Counted from the stretch's first letter, positions 1 through 8,954 are shown. The stretch: DNA of 64,000 bases from Massilibacteroides sp. (GCF_028705895.1 NZ_JAQWCQ010000005.1:1-64000), one strand, 5' to 3'. Made by a program: numbers and translations. Notes: generated by a model not told the origin, from the sequence alone.

Positions 1-91
1 CCGTTTTTTTTGAATTATCAAAATTGAACAAAAAAAGGCAATGGATAAAATCTCCCTATTCTTTTTGGAAAAAGATTCTATTCTTTTTTTG

Positions 92-129
92 AATATAAAG
101 GATATTTTTCAGAAAATAACCTTTATATT
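92..129. repeat. AT-rich palindromic repeat, copy 1
   Basis: This is an inverted repeat with 17-base arms, a 4-base centre (TCAG) and one mismatched pair (A102/A119). Its core AACCTTTATATTTT recurs at 768-804 and 54101-54136. It looks like a small interspersed palindrome family. On RNA it could form a stem, but no gene ends immediately beside it, so a terminator role is not supported here. Confidence 0.7.
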
Positions 130-370
130 TTCGGTAAAAAACGGGCTATTTTAGTCTAAATGCAATATTTATTGGTCTAAAACGATGCTATAAATCAAAA
201 AACAAGGATGGGCATTTTTTTTACGCGTAAGTAAAAGGATGAAAAAAGTGTCTATTTGTCAAAATAAAACACAAAAATCAAAACTCTTCGATTGATTTTA
301 ATGTATTGTAAATCAAGAATATGAACGGGATTGATTTTGTTGGAAGCCTCTGCTCAGCATAGTCTCTAAA

Positions 371-656
371 CCAATGTCATCAACTTAAGCTATACAGTTT
401 GGTTTTAAGGCTGAAAGCCTGCTATAGTATAGCTCAACGCAACGCGTTGGGAAGGATGTAGAACGAGTCTCGCGCCCTGAAGGGGCAACATAGTAGATGT
501 TCGGGTAGGTTTATACTGTCCTTTCAGGCCGCAAAGGAAGGGTGTCCTATTACCCAACACGTTGTGTTGGGCTGATATATACTCGGCTTTCAGCCGGAAT
601 TATTCGATGAATAGTAAGACTAAAGTGGAGCAAGAAGTTTGAGTTGATAACATTGG
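371..656. mobile_element. Foldback MITE-like element with 8-bp TSD
   Basis: The element begins CCAATGTCATCAACTTAA and ends with an inverted copy, 16 of 18 positions matching. It is flanked by identical 8-base direct repeats TCTCTAAA at 363-370 and 657-664, the expected footprint of transposition. Inside are nested complementary blocks: GGCTGAAAGCC (409-419) with GGCTTTCAGCC (585-595), and a 17-base block (435-451) that matches the inverse of 553-571 at 15 of 17 positions. GCTATAC (388-394) and GTATAGC (427-433) form a further local stem. There is no ORF, so it is a non-autonomous element moved by a transposase elsewhere. The internal GGCTGAAAGCC and CCTGAAGGGG type motifs resemble short palindromes that I recall as widespread in Bacteroidetes. 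I cannot assign the transposase family. Confidence 0.8.
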
Positions 657-767
657 TCTCTAAAATACCAGTTTGCAGTATAGACGTATCATGATGGATT
701 ATTACCATAACAACCGGCTATTTTGCCTGACCCCTTTTTTATTTGTTGAAAATCAATGCAAAAACAT

Positions 768-804
768 CCTTTATATTTCCGAAAATAACCTTTGTATTTT
801 TTTT
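768..804. repeat. AT-rich repeat, copy 2
   Basis: This is a direct-repeat form of the family: two CCTTTATATTT-like units joined by CGAAAATAA. It matches 54101-54136 at about 34 of 36 positions. It lies just downstream of the 3' end of the minus-strand muralytic gene, as the 54101 copy lies downstream of a minus-strand gene. That placement could mean a 3'-end role or merely tolerated insertion. Confidence 0.65.
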
Positions 805-830
805 GTGTTACTATGGTTTGAAAAACTTCT

Positions 831-1742
831 TTATCTCAGCTTTAATACATCTCCTTCTTCCGGAACGTATTCGTCATCTTTTTTATTCAATTTATAAAGG
901 TTCTTTAATCTCATCCCGTATTTCTGAGAGATGCTATGCATTGATTCTCCAATCTGGACTACATGGTCGTAATAAGGTTTATCTGCTTTTTTCTTTTTCT
1001 TTTGCAAATAGATCACATCTCCTTTCTGAAGAGGGAAACCTGCCGGTACATCGTTGTACTTTTGGAGATCCTTAACCTTAAAGCCTAAATCATAAGCGAT
1101 ATCTTCAAAACTGTCACTTTCTCCTGCATAAATATATATAAGCCCATGCGTCTTATAAATGTTTCGTTTACTAATAGGCCGCGTTTCTGTTTTTTTCTTT
1201 TGTGTTTTTCCTCGTTTTGCAGAGTCAAATTGATACAGTTCATAATCTTCAATCATCTTTATCAATTTGTTTGCATAGGCACGATCGGTTGCATAACCGC
1301 TTTTTTGTAATCCGCGCGCCCAGCCTTTATAATCTTTCGGATTGAGACTGAAAAGATGTGCATAACGAGATCTTCCCGTAAGAAATAAAGCGTGATCTTC
1401 GTATGATTCTTCTACTCGTTTGTATTTCCGAAAACATTCACCTCTTAAGTCGTCATCATGGTAAGCACGACTGCCATTCCAGTCGTTATGACATTTTATT
1501 CCAAAGTGATTGTTTGATTTACGCGCTAACTCACTTTGCCCTGCTCCTGATTCTAAAATACCCTGAGCCAACGTTATACTCGCCGGTATCCCATATTTTG
1601 ACTGATGGTTTACCGCTATAGCGTTATATTTATCAATATATTTTACGTAAGAAGCGTTCTTACGCTGCGCTTCCGCCTGTATCGAGGGAAAAAGAAAGAA
1701 AAGAAGGATAAGAAATCTGTATAATTGAGTTGTAAAATTCAT
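831..1742 (-). CDS. Secreted GH73 glucosaminidase with two LysM domains
   Basis: This is a peptidoglycan hydrolase that would cut the glycan backbone in the periplasm or at the cell surface. An N-terminal signal peptide covers about residues 1-25 (hydrophobic run, then AEA-Q). The glucosaminidase (GH73/FlgJ-like) domain spans about 32-170, with the motif ILESGAGQS containing the expected catalytic Glu and the downstream NNHFGIK block. Two LysM modules follow, at about 200-250 and 258-303, separated by a Lys-rich linker; they should anchor the enzyme to peptidoglycan. At 303 aa the domain arrangement is typical for Bacteroidales. The start is the ATG preceding the signal peptide, about 25 nt after a promoter-like element. 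It is monocistronic and faces away from the leu operon. Family is confident; exact bond cleaved is inferred. Confidence 0.9.
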   Translation of the reverse strand: MNFTTQLYRFLILLFFLFPSIQAEAQRKNASYVKYIDKYNAIAVNHQSKYGIPASITLAQGILESGAGQSELARKSNNHFGIKCHNDWNGSRAYHDDDLRGECFRKYKRVEESYEDHALFLTGRSRYAHLFSLNPKDYKGWARGLQKSGYATDRAYANKLIKMIEDYELYQFDSAKRGKTQKKKTETRPISKRNIYKTHGLIYIYAGESDSFEDIAYDLGFKVKDLQKYNDVPAGFPLQKGDVIYLQKKKKKADKPYYDHVVQIGESMHSISQKYGMRLKNLYKLNKKDDEYVPEEGDVLKLR

Positions 1743-1772
1743 GATTTAATTAGTCTTGAAAAAGTATCCCGA

Positions 1773-1780
1773 CAAATATA
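1773..1780 (-). promoter_or_regulatory. Promoter -7 element of GH73-LysM gene
   Basis: On the minus strand the sequence reads TATATTTG, matching the Bacteroidetes -7 consensus TAnnTTTG. Transcription would start near 1766, giving a leader of roughly 25 nt before the ATG at 1742. No clear TTTG -33 element was seen. Confidence 0.5.
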
Positions 1781-1970
1781 ATGAATAAAGAAAGACCATG
1801 GCCGTTTTGCGGTAAGACTCGTTTGTTTTTTTCATAAATCAAGGATATAAGATGCTCGTTTGCATACTAACTATAAGGTAATAACCGGTTGGGTAGTGAT
1901 AGTTCAGGATTAAAAAGAGTTTCCTGATTATAAATTAAAAGGAAAAATGAATAAAAAATACGATTTTGTA

Positions 1971-2000
1971 TTTGTTTGTTCCAAAAAAGATATATATTTG
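1971..2000 (+). promoter_or_regulatory. Promoter of the leu operon
   Basis: A TTTG (1971-1974) is followed after 18 bases by TATATTTG (1993-2000), matching the Bacteroidetes -33/-7 pattern. Transcription should begin near 2005-2007, just ahead of the leader peptide start at 2028 and about 205 nt upstream of leuA. The interval 1781-1970 shows nothing else recognisable. Confidence 0.65.
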
Positions 2001-2027
2001 CATCATAATAAAGTAAAAAATGAGGTG

Positions 2028-2102
2028 ATGACAAGTATTACAACAAATAGTCTTATTATTTCTCTAATTAATATTCTACTCTGGGGTCAGGTTAGGAAGT
2101 GA
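2028..2102 (+). CDS. leu operon leader peptide (24 aa)
   Basis: This short ORF encodes MTSITTNSLIISLINILLWG followed by QVRK and a TGA stop. Ten of 24 residues are branched-chain: 5 Ile, 4 Leu, 1 Val, concentrated between residues 9 and 18. An AGGTG purine run lies directly before the ATG. The ORF ends inside the 5' arm of an antiterminator and is followed by an intrinsic terminator before leuA, the hallmark layout of ribosome-mediated attenuation. Stalling on uncharged tRNA-Leu or tRNA-Ile would keep 2094-2104 free to block termination; a ribosome reaching the stop would cover it. The product has no other expected function. It was found by reading the leader directly and is too short for routine gene callers. 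Confidence 0.85.
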   Translation: MTSITTNSLIISLINILLWGQVRK

Positions 2103-2174
2103 GACTGTTGTGCTTGTTTGAGCGTGAAAATAAAAATAAAGCCTTTCTCACTTCCTTGTGAGAGGGGCTTTTTT
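2094..2174 (+). promoter_or_regulatory. leu attenuator: antiterminator and terminator
   Basis: The segment AGGAAGTGAGA (2094-2104) overlaps the leader stop codon and is perfectly complementary over 11 bases to TCTCACTTCCT (2146-2156). The latter overlaps the left arm of a terminator: AGCCTTTCTCAC (2140-2151), loop TTCCTT, GTGAGAGGGGCT (2158-2169), then a T run to 2174. The two structures are mutually exclusive. Stalling at the Leu/Ile codons (about 2052-2081) favours the antiterminator and leuA expression. Completed translation favours termination. Confidence 0.88.
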
Positions 2175-2212
2175 CATAATTAGCATATTAACAAATTTAG
2201 AATAAAAGGTTT

Positions 2213-3709
2213 ATGTCTGACAGATTGTTTATTTTTGATACAACGCTTCGTGATGGAGAACAGGTGCCCGGATGCCAGTTGAATACTGTAGAGAAGATTC
2301 AGGTAGCAAAAGCTCTGGAAGAATTAGGCGTTGATGTAATTGAGGCGGGCTTCCCGGTCTCGAGTCCCGGTGATTTTAATAGTGTGGTGGAAATCTCTAA
2401 AGCGGTCACCTGGCCTGTGATTTGCGCCCTGACCCGCGCAGTAGAGAAGGATATCCAAGTGGCGGCCGATGCGCTGAAATATGCCAAACGAGGCCGTATT
2501 CATACCGGTATAGGAACATCTGATTACCACATTAAGTACAAATTTAATTCGAATCAGGATGATATACTTGAACGTGCTATTGCTGCCACAAAATATGCGA
2601 AACAATTTGTAGAAGATGTAGAGTTTTACTGCGAAGATGCCGGCCGTACCGACAATGCTTATCTGGCACGTGTGGTTGAGGCGGTGATCAAAGCGGGAGC
2701 AACAGTCGTAAACATTCCGGATACTACCGGATATTGTTTGCCGGACGAATATGGTGCGAAGATCAAATACCTGATGGAAAATGTAAACGGCGTTCATAAC
2801 GCAACTATTTCTACTCACTGTCACAATGATTTGGGGATGGCTACGGCAAATACGGTTCAGGGAGTATTGAACGGAGCGCGCCAGGTAGAGGTGACCATGA
2901 ATGGCATCGGCGAACGTGCCGGAAATACTTCGTTAGAAGAAATTGCAATGATCTTCAAAAGTCATAAGGAACGTGGCATTGAAACCAATATCAACACAAC
3001 GCGTATTTATGGAGTGAGCCGGATGGTTTCGAGTTTGATGAATATGCCTATCCAACCGAACAAGGCGATTGTGGGGCGTAATGCCTTTGCTCATTCTTCG
3101 GGTATTCATCAGGATGGCGTGCTGAAGAATCGTGAAAGTTATGAAATTATTGATCCGAAAGATGTCGGTATTGATGATAGTGCAATTGTCTTGACAGCAC
3201 GAAGCGGACGTGCAGCTTTAAAACATCGTCTTCAGATTCTGGGTGTCGATTTAAGTCAGGAAAAGTTGGATAAAGTTTATGAAGAATTTCTTAAATTGGC
3301 AGACCGTAAAAAAGATATCAATGATGACGACGTGTTGATGCTGGCCGGAAAGGACAGAACAGCGATGCATCGGATCAAACTGGACTATTTGCAGGTAACC
3401 TCAGGCGTGGGATTACAATCAGTAGCCAGTGTCTGTCTGGATATTGCCGGAGAGAAATTTGAAGCAGCAGCTTCCGGAAACGGACCTGTTGATGCAGCGA
3501 TTAAGGCTGTTAAAATGATCATACACCGTCAAATGGTGATTCAGGAGTTCCTTATCCAGGCAATCAATAAAGGAAGTGATGATGTTGGTAAGGTACATAT
3601 GCAGGTAGAATATGATGGTAGTCACTATTATGGATTCTCTGCTAATACGGACATAATCGCGGCTTCGGTTGAGGCGTTTATTGATGCGATTAATAAGTTT
3701 GTGAAATGA
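2213..3709 (+). CDS. leuA: 2-isopropylmalate synthase
   Basis: This enzyme condenses acetyl-CoA with 2-oxoisovalerate, the first committed step of leucine synthesis, in the cytoplasm. The TIM-barrel catalytic domain carries the N-terminal [12 protein letters not shown] motif (residues 9-20), the metal-binding HCHNDLG segment and the NGIGERAGN signature. A C-terminal LeuA dimer/allosteric domain follows from about residue 380 to 498, so leucine feedback is expected. Its length of 498 aa is normal for the bacterial family. It is the first structural gene after the attenuator and is followed by leuC after a 115-nt gap holding a stable hairpin. Assignment as the true LeuA, rather than the paralogue at 5849, rests on the canonical motifs and its position beside leuCD. 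Confidence 0.93.
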   Translation: MSDRLFIFDTTLRDGEQVPGCQLNTVEKIQVAKALEELGVDVIEAGFPVSSPGDFNSVVEISKAVTWPVICALTRAVEKDIQVAADALKYAKRGRIHTGIGTSDYHIKYKFNSNQDDILERAIAATKYAKQFVEDVEFYCEDAGRTDNAYLARVVEAVIKAGATVVNIPDTTGYCLPDEYGAKIKYLMENVNGVHNATISTHCHNDLGMATANTVQGVLNGARQVEVTMNGIGERAGNTSLEEIAMIFKSHKERGIETNINTTRIYGVSRMVSSLMNMPIQPNKAIVGRNAFAHSSGIHQDGVLKNRESYEIIDPKDVGIDDSAIVLTARSGRAALKHRLQILGVDLSQEKLDKVYEEFLKLADRKKDINDDDVLMLAGKDRTAMHRIKLDYLQVTSGVGLQSVASVCLDIAGEKFEAAASGNGPVDAAIKAVKMIIHRQMVIQEFLIQAINKGSDDVGKVHMQVEYDGSHYYGFSANTDIIAASVEAFIDAINKFVK

Positions 3710-3729
3710 CATGTTTTACCCCTAAGTCT

Positions 3730-3763
3730 TACCCCTAAGTTCCCTTCAGGGGATTTAGGGGTA
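3730..3763 (+). repeat. Intercistronic hairpin between leuA and leuC
   Basis: TACCCCTAAGTTCCC pairs with GGGGATTTAGGGGTA across a TTCA loop: 15 pairs including two G-T wobbles. The left arm is partly duplicated just upstream (TACCCCTAAGT, from 3717). No T run follows, so it is not a standard terminator. It could act as a processing or stabilising element that sets different mRNA levels for leuA and leuCD, or be a small mobile repeat. Confidence 0.65.
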
Positions 3764-3824
3764 GATTCCTACAGGTAAGAATAAACAATAAATATGTTCA
3801 ATACTAAATAGTGTAAATAGCAGA

Positions 3825-5225
3825 ATGAGTAAGACGTTATTTGAAAAAATATGGGAGAAGCATGTTGTGGATACGCTTCCCGACGGAACGATACAGTTGT
3901 ATATCGACCGTTTATATTGTCACGAAGTAACAAGCCCGCAAGCGTTTGCCGGCTTGCGAAGCAGAGGTTTGAAACCTTTCCGTCCGGATAAGATCACCTG
4001 TATGCCGGATCATAATATTCCGACTCTCGGACAGGAACGTCCTATTGAGGATCCGATATCTAAAAAGCAAGTGGATACGTTAGAGGAGAATGCTAAATTG
4101 TTCGGACTGACATATTATGGAATGAACCATCCTAAGAATGGTATTATTCATGTTGTCGGACCGGAAAACGGATTGACGCAACCGGGGATGACATTGGTTT
4201 GCGGGGACTCTCATACTTCTACGCATGGGGCGATGGGTGCCATTGCTTTCGGTATTGGAACCAGTGAAGTGGAAATGACGCTGGCTACGCAATGTATTAT
4301 GCAGCGTAAGCCGAAAACGATGCGTATTGTAGTGGATGGAAAACTGAAACCGGGTGTTACTGCTAAAGATATCGCACTGTATATTATTAGTAAGATGACA
4401 ACGGGAGGAGCTACCGGCTATTTTGTAGAGTATGCAGGAGAAGCGATCCGGAATACCACAATGGAAGAACGTTTAACAATCTGTAACCTGTCGATTGAGA
4501 TGGGAGCACGGGGGGGGATGATTGCTCCTGACGAAGTGACGTTTGAGTATTTGAAAGGTAGGGAATATTCTCCGAAAGGAAAAGATTGGGATGAGGCGGT
4601 AGCTGGTTGGAAGGCCTTGTGTACAGATGAAGATGCTGTATTTGACAAGGAAGTTCTCTTCCATGCTGAAGATATTGAACCGATGGTGACTTACGGAACA
4701 AACCCCGGTATGGGTATGGGAATAAAGGACTCTATTCCTGCTATGGAAAGCATTGATGAAGCCGGCCGGATTTCGTATAAGAAATCATTGGATTATATGG
4801 GCTTTAATGCCGGTGAACCGATTCAGGGAAAATCGATTGATTACGTGTTCTTGGGTAGTTGCACGAATGGTCGTATTGAAGACTTTCGTGCCTTTGCTTC
4901 TATCGTAAAAGGGCGTAAGAAAGCGGATAATGTAGTTGTTTGGTTAGTGCCCGGAAGTTGGGCTGTAGAAAAGCAATTGAAAGAAGAAGGAATCGATAAA
5001 ATTTTAGAAGATGCCGGATTCCAGCTACGTCAACCGGGTTGTTCAGCTTGTCTGGCGATGAATGATGATAAAGTCCCTGCCGGAAAATACGCTGTGTCAA
5101 CGTCCAACCGTAATTTTGAAGGACGTCAAGGTCCCGGAGCGCGAACAATTCTGGCCGGACCGCTTGTTGCAGCTGCAGCAGCCGTAACCGGTGTAATTAC
5201 CGATCCGAGGGAATTGATGAACTAA
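3825..5225 (+). CDS. leuC: 3-isopropylmalate dehydratase large subunit
   Basis: This is the aconitase-family large subunit that, with LeuD, isomerises 2-isopropylmalate to 3-isopropylmalate through an oxygen-sensitive [4Fe-4S] cluster. The three cluster ligands are visible: Cys346 in GSCTNGR, and Cys406 and Cys409 in GCSACLAMN. The [18 protein letters not shown] block near residue 135 is also characteristic. Its length of 466 aa matches the bacterial two-subunit form. leuD follows after 27 nt, so the subunits are co-transcribed. If the paralogue at 5849 is a citramalate synthase, the same LeuCD would process citramalate for isoleucine synthesis. Confidence 0.96.
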   Translation: MSKTLFEKIWEKHVVDTLPDGTIQLYIDRLYCHEVTSPQAFAGLRSRGLKPFRPDKITCMPDHNIPTLGQERPIEDPISKKQVDTLEENAKLFGLTYYGMNHPKNGIIHVVGPENGLTQPGMTLVCGDSHTSTHGAMGAIAFGIGTSEVEMTLATQCIMQRKPKTMRIVVDGKLKPGVTAKDIALYIISKMTTGGATGYFVEYAGEAIRNTTMEERLTICNLSIEMGARGGMIAPDEVTFEYLKGREYSPKGKDWDEAVAGWKALCTDEDAVFDKEVLFHAEDIEPMVTYGTNPGMGMGIKDSIPAMESIDEAGRISYKKSLDYMGFNAGEPIQGKSIDYVFLGSCTNGRIEDFRAFASIVKGRKKADNVVVWLVPGSWAVEKQLKEEGIDKILEDAGFQLRQPGCSACLAMNDDKVPAGKYAVSTSNRNFEGRQGPGARTILAGPLVAAAAAVTGVITDPRELMN

Positions 5226-5252
5226 GTAAAACCAATATAAGTTTCATAACAG

Positions 5253-5840
5253 ATGAAAGAAAAACTAACAGTCGTTACGTCCACTTGCGTTCCTCTTCCT
5301 TTGGAGAATGTGGATACAGACCAGATTATACCAGCCCGTTTTCTGAAAGCTACAACCAAAGAGGGTTTCGGTGACAACCTATTTCGCGATTGGAGATATA
5401 ATAAAGACGGAAATCCAAATCCTGATTTTGTATTAAATCAGAACACATACAAAGGAGAAATCTTAGTTGCCGGTAAAAACTTCGGTAGTGGCAGTAGTCG
5501 TGAGCATGCTGCCTGGGCAATAGGTGGTTATGGATTCCGGATTATTGTAAGTAGCTTCTTCGCTGATATATTCAAGAATAACTCGATGAATAACGGTTTG
5601 CTGCCGGTTGTTGTCTCTCCTGAATTTTTGGCAGAAGCATTTGAAACGATTACAGCAGATCCCTCTGTTACACTGACCGTAAATTTGCCTGATCAAACTA
5701 TCACTAATAACGCAACGCAACGTACTGAACACTTCGATATCAATGCTTATAAAAAGGATTGTCTGATCAATGGATTGGATGATATCGATTACCTCTTATC
5801 TAATAAAAGCAAGATCGAAGAATACGAAAAGTCATTGTAA
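5253..5840 (+). CDS. leuD: 3-isopropylmalate dehydratase small subunit
   Basis: This is the swivel-domain partner of LeuC. The 195-aa product has the typical opening with [14 protein letters not shown] and the substrate-loop motif [13 protein letters not shown]. It begins 27 nt after leuC and ends 8 nt before the next gene, indicating tight operon packing. The short spacing, with no promoter match between, argues for a single transcript with leuC and the downstream synthase. No anomalies are seen; length is typical for the bacterial form. Confidence 0.96.
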   Translation: MKEKLTVVTSTCVPLPLENVDTDQIIPARFLKATTKEGFGDNLFRDWRYNKDGNPNPDFVLNQNTYKGEILVAGKNFGSGSSREHAAWAIGGYGFRIIVSSFFADIFKNNSMNNGLLPVVVSPEFLAEAFETITADPSVTLTVNLPDQTITNNATQRTEHFDINAYKKDCLINGLDDIDYLLSNKSKIEEYEKSL

Positions 5841-5848
5841 GAAAGCGT

Positions 5849-7360
5849 ATGATAGAGATAATGGATACCACCCTCAGAGACGGGGAACAGACTTCCGGTG
5901 TTTCTTTTGCTCCGCATGAGAAGTTCGGTATAGCCCAAATGCTTCTTTCGGAAGTAGGTGTGGACAGGATTGAGATCGCTTCTGCGAGGGTGTCCAACGG
6001 CGAATATGATTCGGTCAGAAAACTGGCAGAATGGGGTAAACGAACAGGCAATTTAGACAAACTTGAAGTGCTTGGTTTTGTGGACGGCGGCGCGTCGCTT
6101 AAATGGATTGAGGACGCCGGGTGTCGTGTGGTAAACCTGCTTTGTAAAGGTTCGTTTAAGCATGTAACCGAACAGTTGCGAAAATCTCCGGAACAACATA
6201 TTGAAGATATTCGTTCCGTTATCGCGCTTGCGGTAGAAAAGAATATTTCCGTGAATATTTATCTGGAAGACTGGTCGAATGGTATCCAGAATTCACCAGA
6301 ATACGTGTTTCAATTGGTGGACGGATTAAAAGATCTGCCTATTAAGCGGTTTATGCTCCCTGATACGCTGGGAATCTTGAATCCGGGAAAGACTTATGAT
6401 TATTGTTTACTGATGGTAAACAAATATCCGGAACTCCGTTTTGATTTCCATGCGCATAACGACTATGACTTGGCTGTTGCAAATGTTTATTCAGCTATTC
6501 GTGCGGGAATTAAAGGAATTCATACTACCGTGAACGGCTTAGGGGAACGTGCCGGCAATGCTCCGTTGAGTAGCGTCTTGGCAGTTCTGAAAGATCAATT
6601 GGGCGAAGAAACCAATTTAAAGGAATCGAAGATCAATAAGATCAGTCGGTTAGTGGAAACCTATTCCGGCGTACGTTTATCACCTAACAAACCGGTTGTT
6701 GGCGAGCATGTGTTTACGCAATGTGCCGGTGTGCATGCAGATGGAGATAGCAAGAATAATTTATATTGCAATGATCTTTTGCCGGAGCGATTCGGAAGGG
6801 TGCGTGAATATGCATTAGGCAAAACGTCGGGAAAGGCTAATATACGTAAGAATCTGGAGGCACTCGGCATTGAACTCGATGATGAATCCATGCGTAAGGT
6901 CACGGATCGGATTATCGAACTGGGAGACCGGAAAGAGATGGTGACGTCAGAAGATTTACCTTATATTGTAAGTGATGTATTAAATCACGATGGTACATCC
7001 GAACAGAAGATTAAGATACTGAATTATTCGTTATCTTTGGCTCAGGGTTTAAAGCCTGTTGCCTCTCTGAAGATAGAGATTGATGGGGAAGCATACGAAG
7101 AGTCTGCGTCCGGAGATGGACAATATGATGCCTTTGTAAGAGCACTCCGGAAGATATATGCCGATCTGAGACGCCCGTTCCCAATGTTGACCAATTATTC
7201 CGTTTCAATTCCTCCGGGTGGACGAACAGATGCATTTGTTCAGACCATCATCAGTTGGAATTATGCGGGAGTTGACTTTAAAACAAGAGGATTAGATGCT
7301 GACCAGACGGAGGCTGCTATCAAGGCGACATTGAAAATGCTGAATCGAATAGAAGGATAA
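5849..7360 (+). CDS. 2-isopropylmalate/citramalate synthase paralogue
   Basis: This is a second LeuA-family Claisen-condensing enzyme. It carries [12 protein letters not shown] (residues 6-17), the metal-binding DFHAHNDYD segment and NGLGERAGNAP, plus a C-terminal LeuA-type regulatory domain from about residue 385. It is clearly diverged from the LeuA at 2213. A citramalate synthase role (pyruvate plus acetyl-CoA, feeding isoleucine via LeuCD and LeuB) is inferred from three points: the operon already has a canonical LeuA, it sits between leuCD and leuB, and the leader peptide contains more Ile than Leu codons. Alternatives are a second 2-isopropylmalate synthase with different feedback, or a homocitrate-type activity. 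The ATG lies 8 nt after leuD. Confidence 0.75.
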   Translation: MIEIMDTTLRDGEQTSGVSFAPHEKFGIAQMLLSEVGVDRIEIASARVSNGEYDSVRKLAEWGKRTGNLDKLEVLGFVDGGASLKWIEDAGCRVVNLLCKGSFKHVTEQLRKSPEQHIEDIRSVIALAVEKNISVNIYLEDWSNGIQNSPEYVFQLVDGLKDLPIKRFMLPDTLGILNPGKTYDYCLLMVNKYPELRFDFHAHNDYDLAVANVYSAIRAGIKGIHTTVNGLGERAGNAPLSSVLAVLKDQLGEETNLKESKINKISRLVETYSGVRLSPNKPVVGEHVFTQCAGVHADGDSKNNLYCNDLLPERFGRVREYALGKTSGKANIRKNLEALGIELDDESMRKVTDRIIELGDRKEMVTSEDLPYIVSDVLNHDGTSEQKIKILNYSLSLAQGLKPVASLKIEIDGEAYEESASGDGQYDAFVRALRKIYADLRRPFPMLTNYSVSIPPGGRTDAFVQTIISWNYAGVDFKTRGLDADQTEAAIKATLKMLNRIEG

Positions 7361-7379
7361 CGAATAAATACGAAATAGT

Positions 7380-7823
7380 ATGAATAAGAGATTAACAATT
7401 GCCTTGGTTGCGCATGATAATCGTAAGGCAGATATGGTGGATTGGGCTGTTCATAATGCTAATTTTTTAGCTGAACACCACTTAGTATGTACAGGAACAA
7501 CCGGTGGATTGATTGCCGAAGCATTCAGCGAGAAAGGTATTACTGCTGAGATCACCCGGATGCATTCAGGACCAATGGGAGGAGATGCCGAAATCGCAGC
7601 GATGGTGGTGCGTAAAGAGGTCGATCTTGCCATATTTCTGATAGACGATTTGAATCCTCAGCCGCATGAAGCAGATATCCAGATGCTATTGCGTCAGTGT
7701 AGAGTGCATAATATTCCGATTGCCTGCAATCGTTATAGCGCCGATCTGATGTTGACCAGTTCGTTATGGGATGATGACAACTATGTTCCGACAGAACCTC
7801 GTTACATATTCTTTAAACGTTAA
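7380..7823 (+). CDS. mgsA: Methylglyoxal synthase
   Basis: This converts dihydroxyacetone phosphate to methylglyoxal and phosphate, a phosphate-releasing bypass of lower glycolysis. The 147-aa protein matches the family throughout: N-terminal IALVAHD, phosphate-binding TGTTGGLI, SGPMGGDAEIA with the catalytic Asp, and a C-terminal HNIPIACNRYSAD segment. It lies 19 nt after the LeuA paralogue and 37 nt before leuB, so it should share the leu transcript and attenuator. The reason for placement inside an amino-acid operon is unclear. It may tie carbon overflow to branched-chain synthesis or simply be a lineage-specific insertion. Confidence 0.92.
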   Translation: MNKRLTIALVAHDNRKADMVDWAVHNANFLAEHHLVCTGTTGGLIAEAFSEKGITAEITRMHSGPMGGDAEIAAMVVRKEVDLAIFLIDDLNPQPHEADIQMLLRQCRVHNIPIACNRYSADLMLTSSLWDDDNYVPTEPRYIFFKR

Positions 7824-7860
7824 TCTCCGAAAAAAGAACACTTATTACAAACAAACATAG

Positions 7861-8931
7861 ATGAAATTAAATATTGCAGTCCTGCCGGGAGATGGAATTG
7901 GTCCCGAAATTGTAGAGCAGGCCATGAAAGCCGTGAAGGCTATTTGTGATAAATTCGGACATGAATTAAGTTACGAACAAGCATTAGTAGGTGCTTGCGC
8001 TATTGACGAAGTAGGTAATCCGTATCCCGATAATACACATGAATTGTGTATGAAGAGTGACGCCGTGTTGTTTGGCGCTATCGGATCACCAAAGTATGAT
8101 AATAACCCATCTGCTAAAGTAAGACCCGAACAAGGGTTACTGGCTATGCGAAAGAAATTAGGCTTGTATGCTAATATTCGTCCGGTAACGACTTTCCCTT
8201 CTTTATTACATAAATCTCCTTTGCGCTCAGACTTAGTTGACGGGGCAGACTTTATGTGTATCCGTGAATTAACAGGAGGTATGTACTTCGGTCGCCCGCA
8301 AGGAAGAAGCGAAGATGGAGATACGGCCTATGATACATGCGTTTATACTCGTGAAGAAATAGAACGTATTGTTCGCTTGGCTTATGAATACGCAGGGAAG
8401 CGTAAGAAGAAAGTTACCATTGTTGACAAAGCAAACGTATTGGCTACATCTCGTTTATGGCGTCAGGTTTCTCAGGAAATAGAAAAAGACTATCCGGAGA
8501 TTGAGACGGAATATATGTTTGTTGACAATGCAGCTATGCGTATAATCCAATGGCCCAAAAGCTTTGATGTAATGGTAACAGAAAATATGTTTGGCGATAT
8601 TCTGACTGATGAGGCTTCGGTTATTACGGGATCGCTCGGCATGTTGCCTTCAGCTTCAGTTGGAATTCACACTTCAGTATTCGAACCGATTCATGGTTCT
8701 TATCCTCAGGCAGCAGGGAAAAATATAGCCAATCCCCTGGCCACAATCCTGAGTGCCGCTCTTATGTTCGAATACGCTTTTAACCTAATGGAAGAAGGAA
8801 CATTAATACGTGAAGCGGTTGCTGCATCAATGGATGAAAAGATTGTTACAGAAGATATTTCAGGAGAAGGAAAAGCTTATAAAACTTCTGAAGTAGGTGA
8901 CTGGGTTGCCTCCTATATCACCAAAAAATAA
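7861..8931 (+). CDS. leuB: 3-isopropylmalate dehydrogenase
   Basis: This NAD-dependent beta-decarboxylating dehydrogenase converts 3-isopropylmalate to 2-oxoisocaproate. The 356-aa protein opens with [13 protein letters not shown] and has the metal-binding [13 protein letters not shown] segment near residue 240 and the nucleotide-binding [13 protein letters not shown] segment near 275. It is the last gene of the operon, ahead of a hairpin. In the isoleucine branch LeuB-type enzymes also act on 3-methylmalate, consistent with the proposed citramalate route. Length and motifs are fully typical. Confidence 0.96.
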   Translation: MKLNIAVLPGDGIGPEIVEQAMKAVKAICDKFGHELSYEQALVGACAIDEVGNPYPDNTHELCMKSDAVLFGAIGSPKYDNNPSAKVRPEQGLLAMRKKLGLYANIRPVTTFPSLLHKSPLRSDLVDGADFMCIRELTGGMYFGRPQGRSEDGDTAYDTCVYTREEIERIVRLAYEYAGKRKKKVTIVDKANVLATSRLWRQVSQEIEKDYPEIETEYMFVDNAAMRIIQWPKSFDVMVTENMFGDILTDEASVITGSLGMLPSASVGIHTSVFEPIHGSYPQAAGKNIANPLATILSAALMFEYAFNLMEEGTLIREAVAASMDEKIVTEDISGEGKAYKTSEVGDWVASYITKK

Positions 8932-8954
8932 AATCAGCAGAAAGAAATGATAAA

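Larger units (their letters stand above)
1..830. other. Gene-free AT-rich region
   Basis: No convincing gene is seen in these 830 bases. ORFs that can be drawn here (for example around 673-897 and 743-1075) are short, lack plausible starts and run antisense into the muralytic enzyme gene. The stretch holds one AT-rich hairpin (92-129), a foldback mobile element (371-656) and a second copy of the AT-rich repeat (768-804). The remainder is A/T homopolymer-rich sequence without recognisable structure. Confidence 0.7.

Noticed and set aside
673-897. Open frame in the gene-free 5' region
   Set aside because: Low-complexity, no plausible start context, overlaps the AT-rich repeat and the antisense of the GH73 gene.
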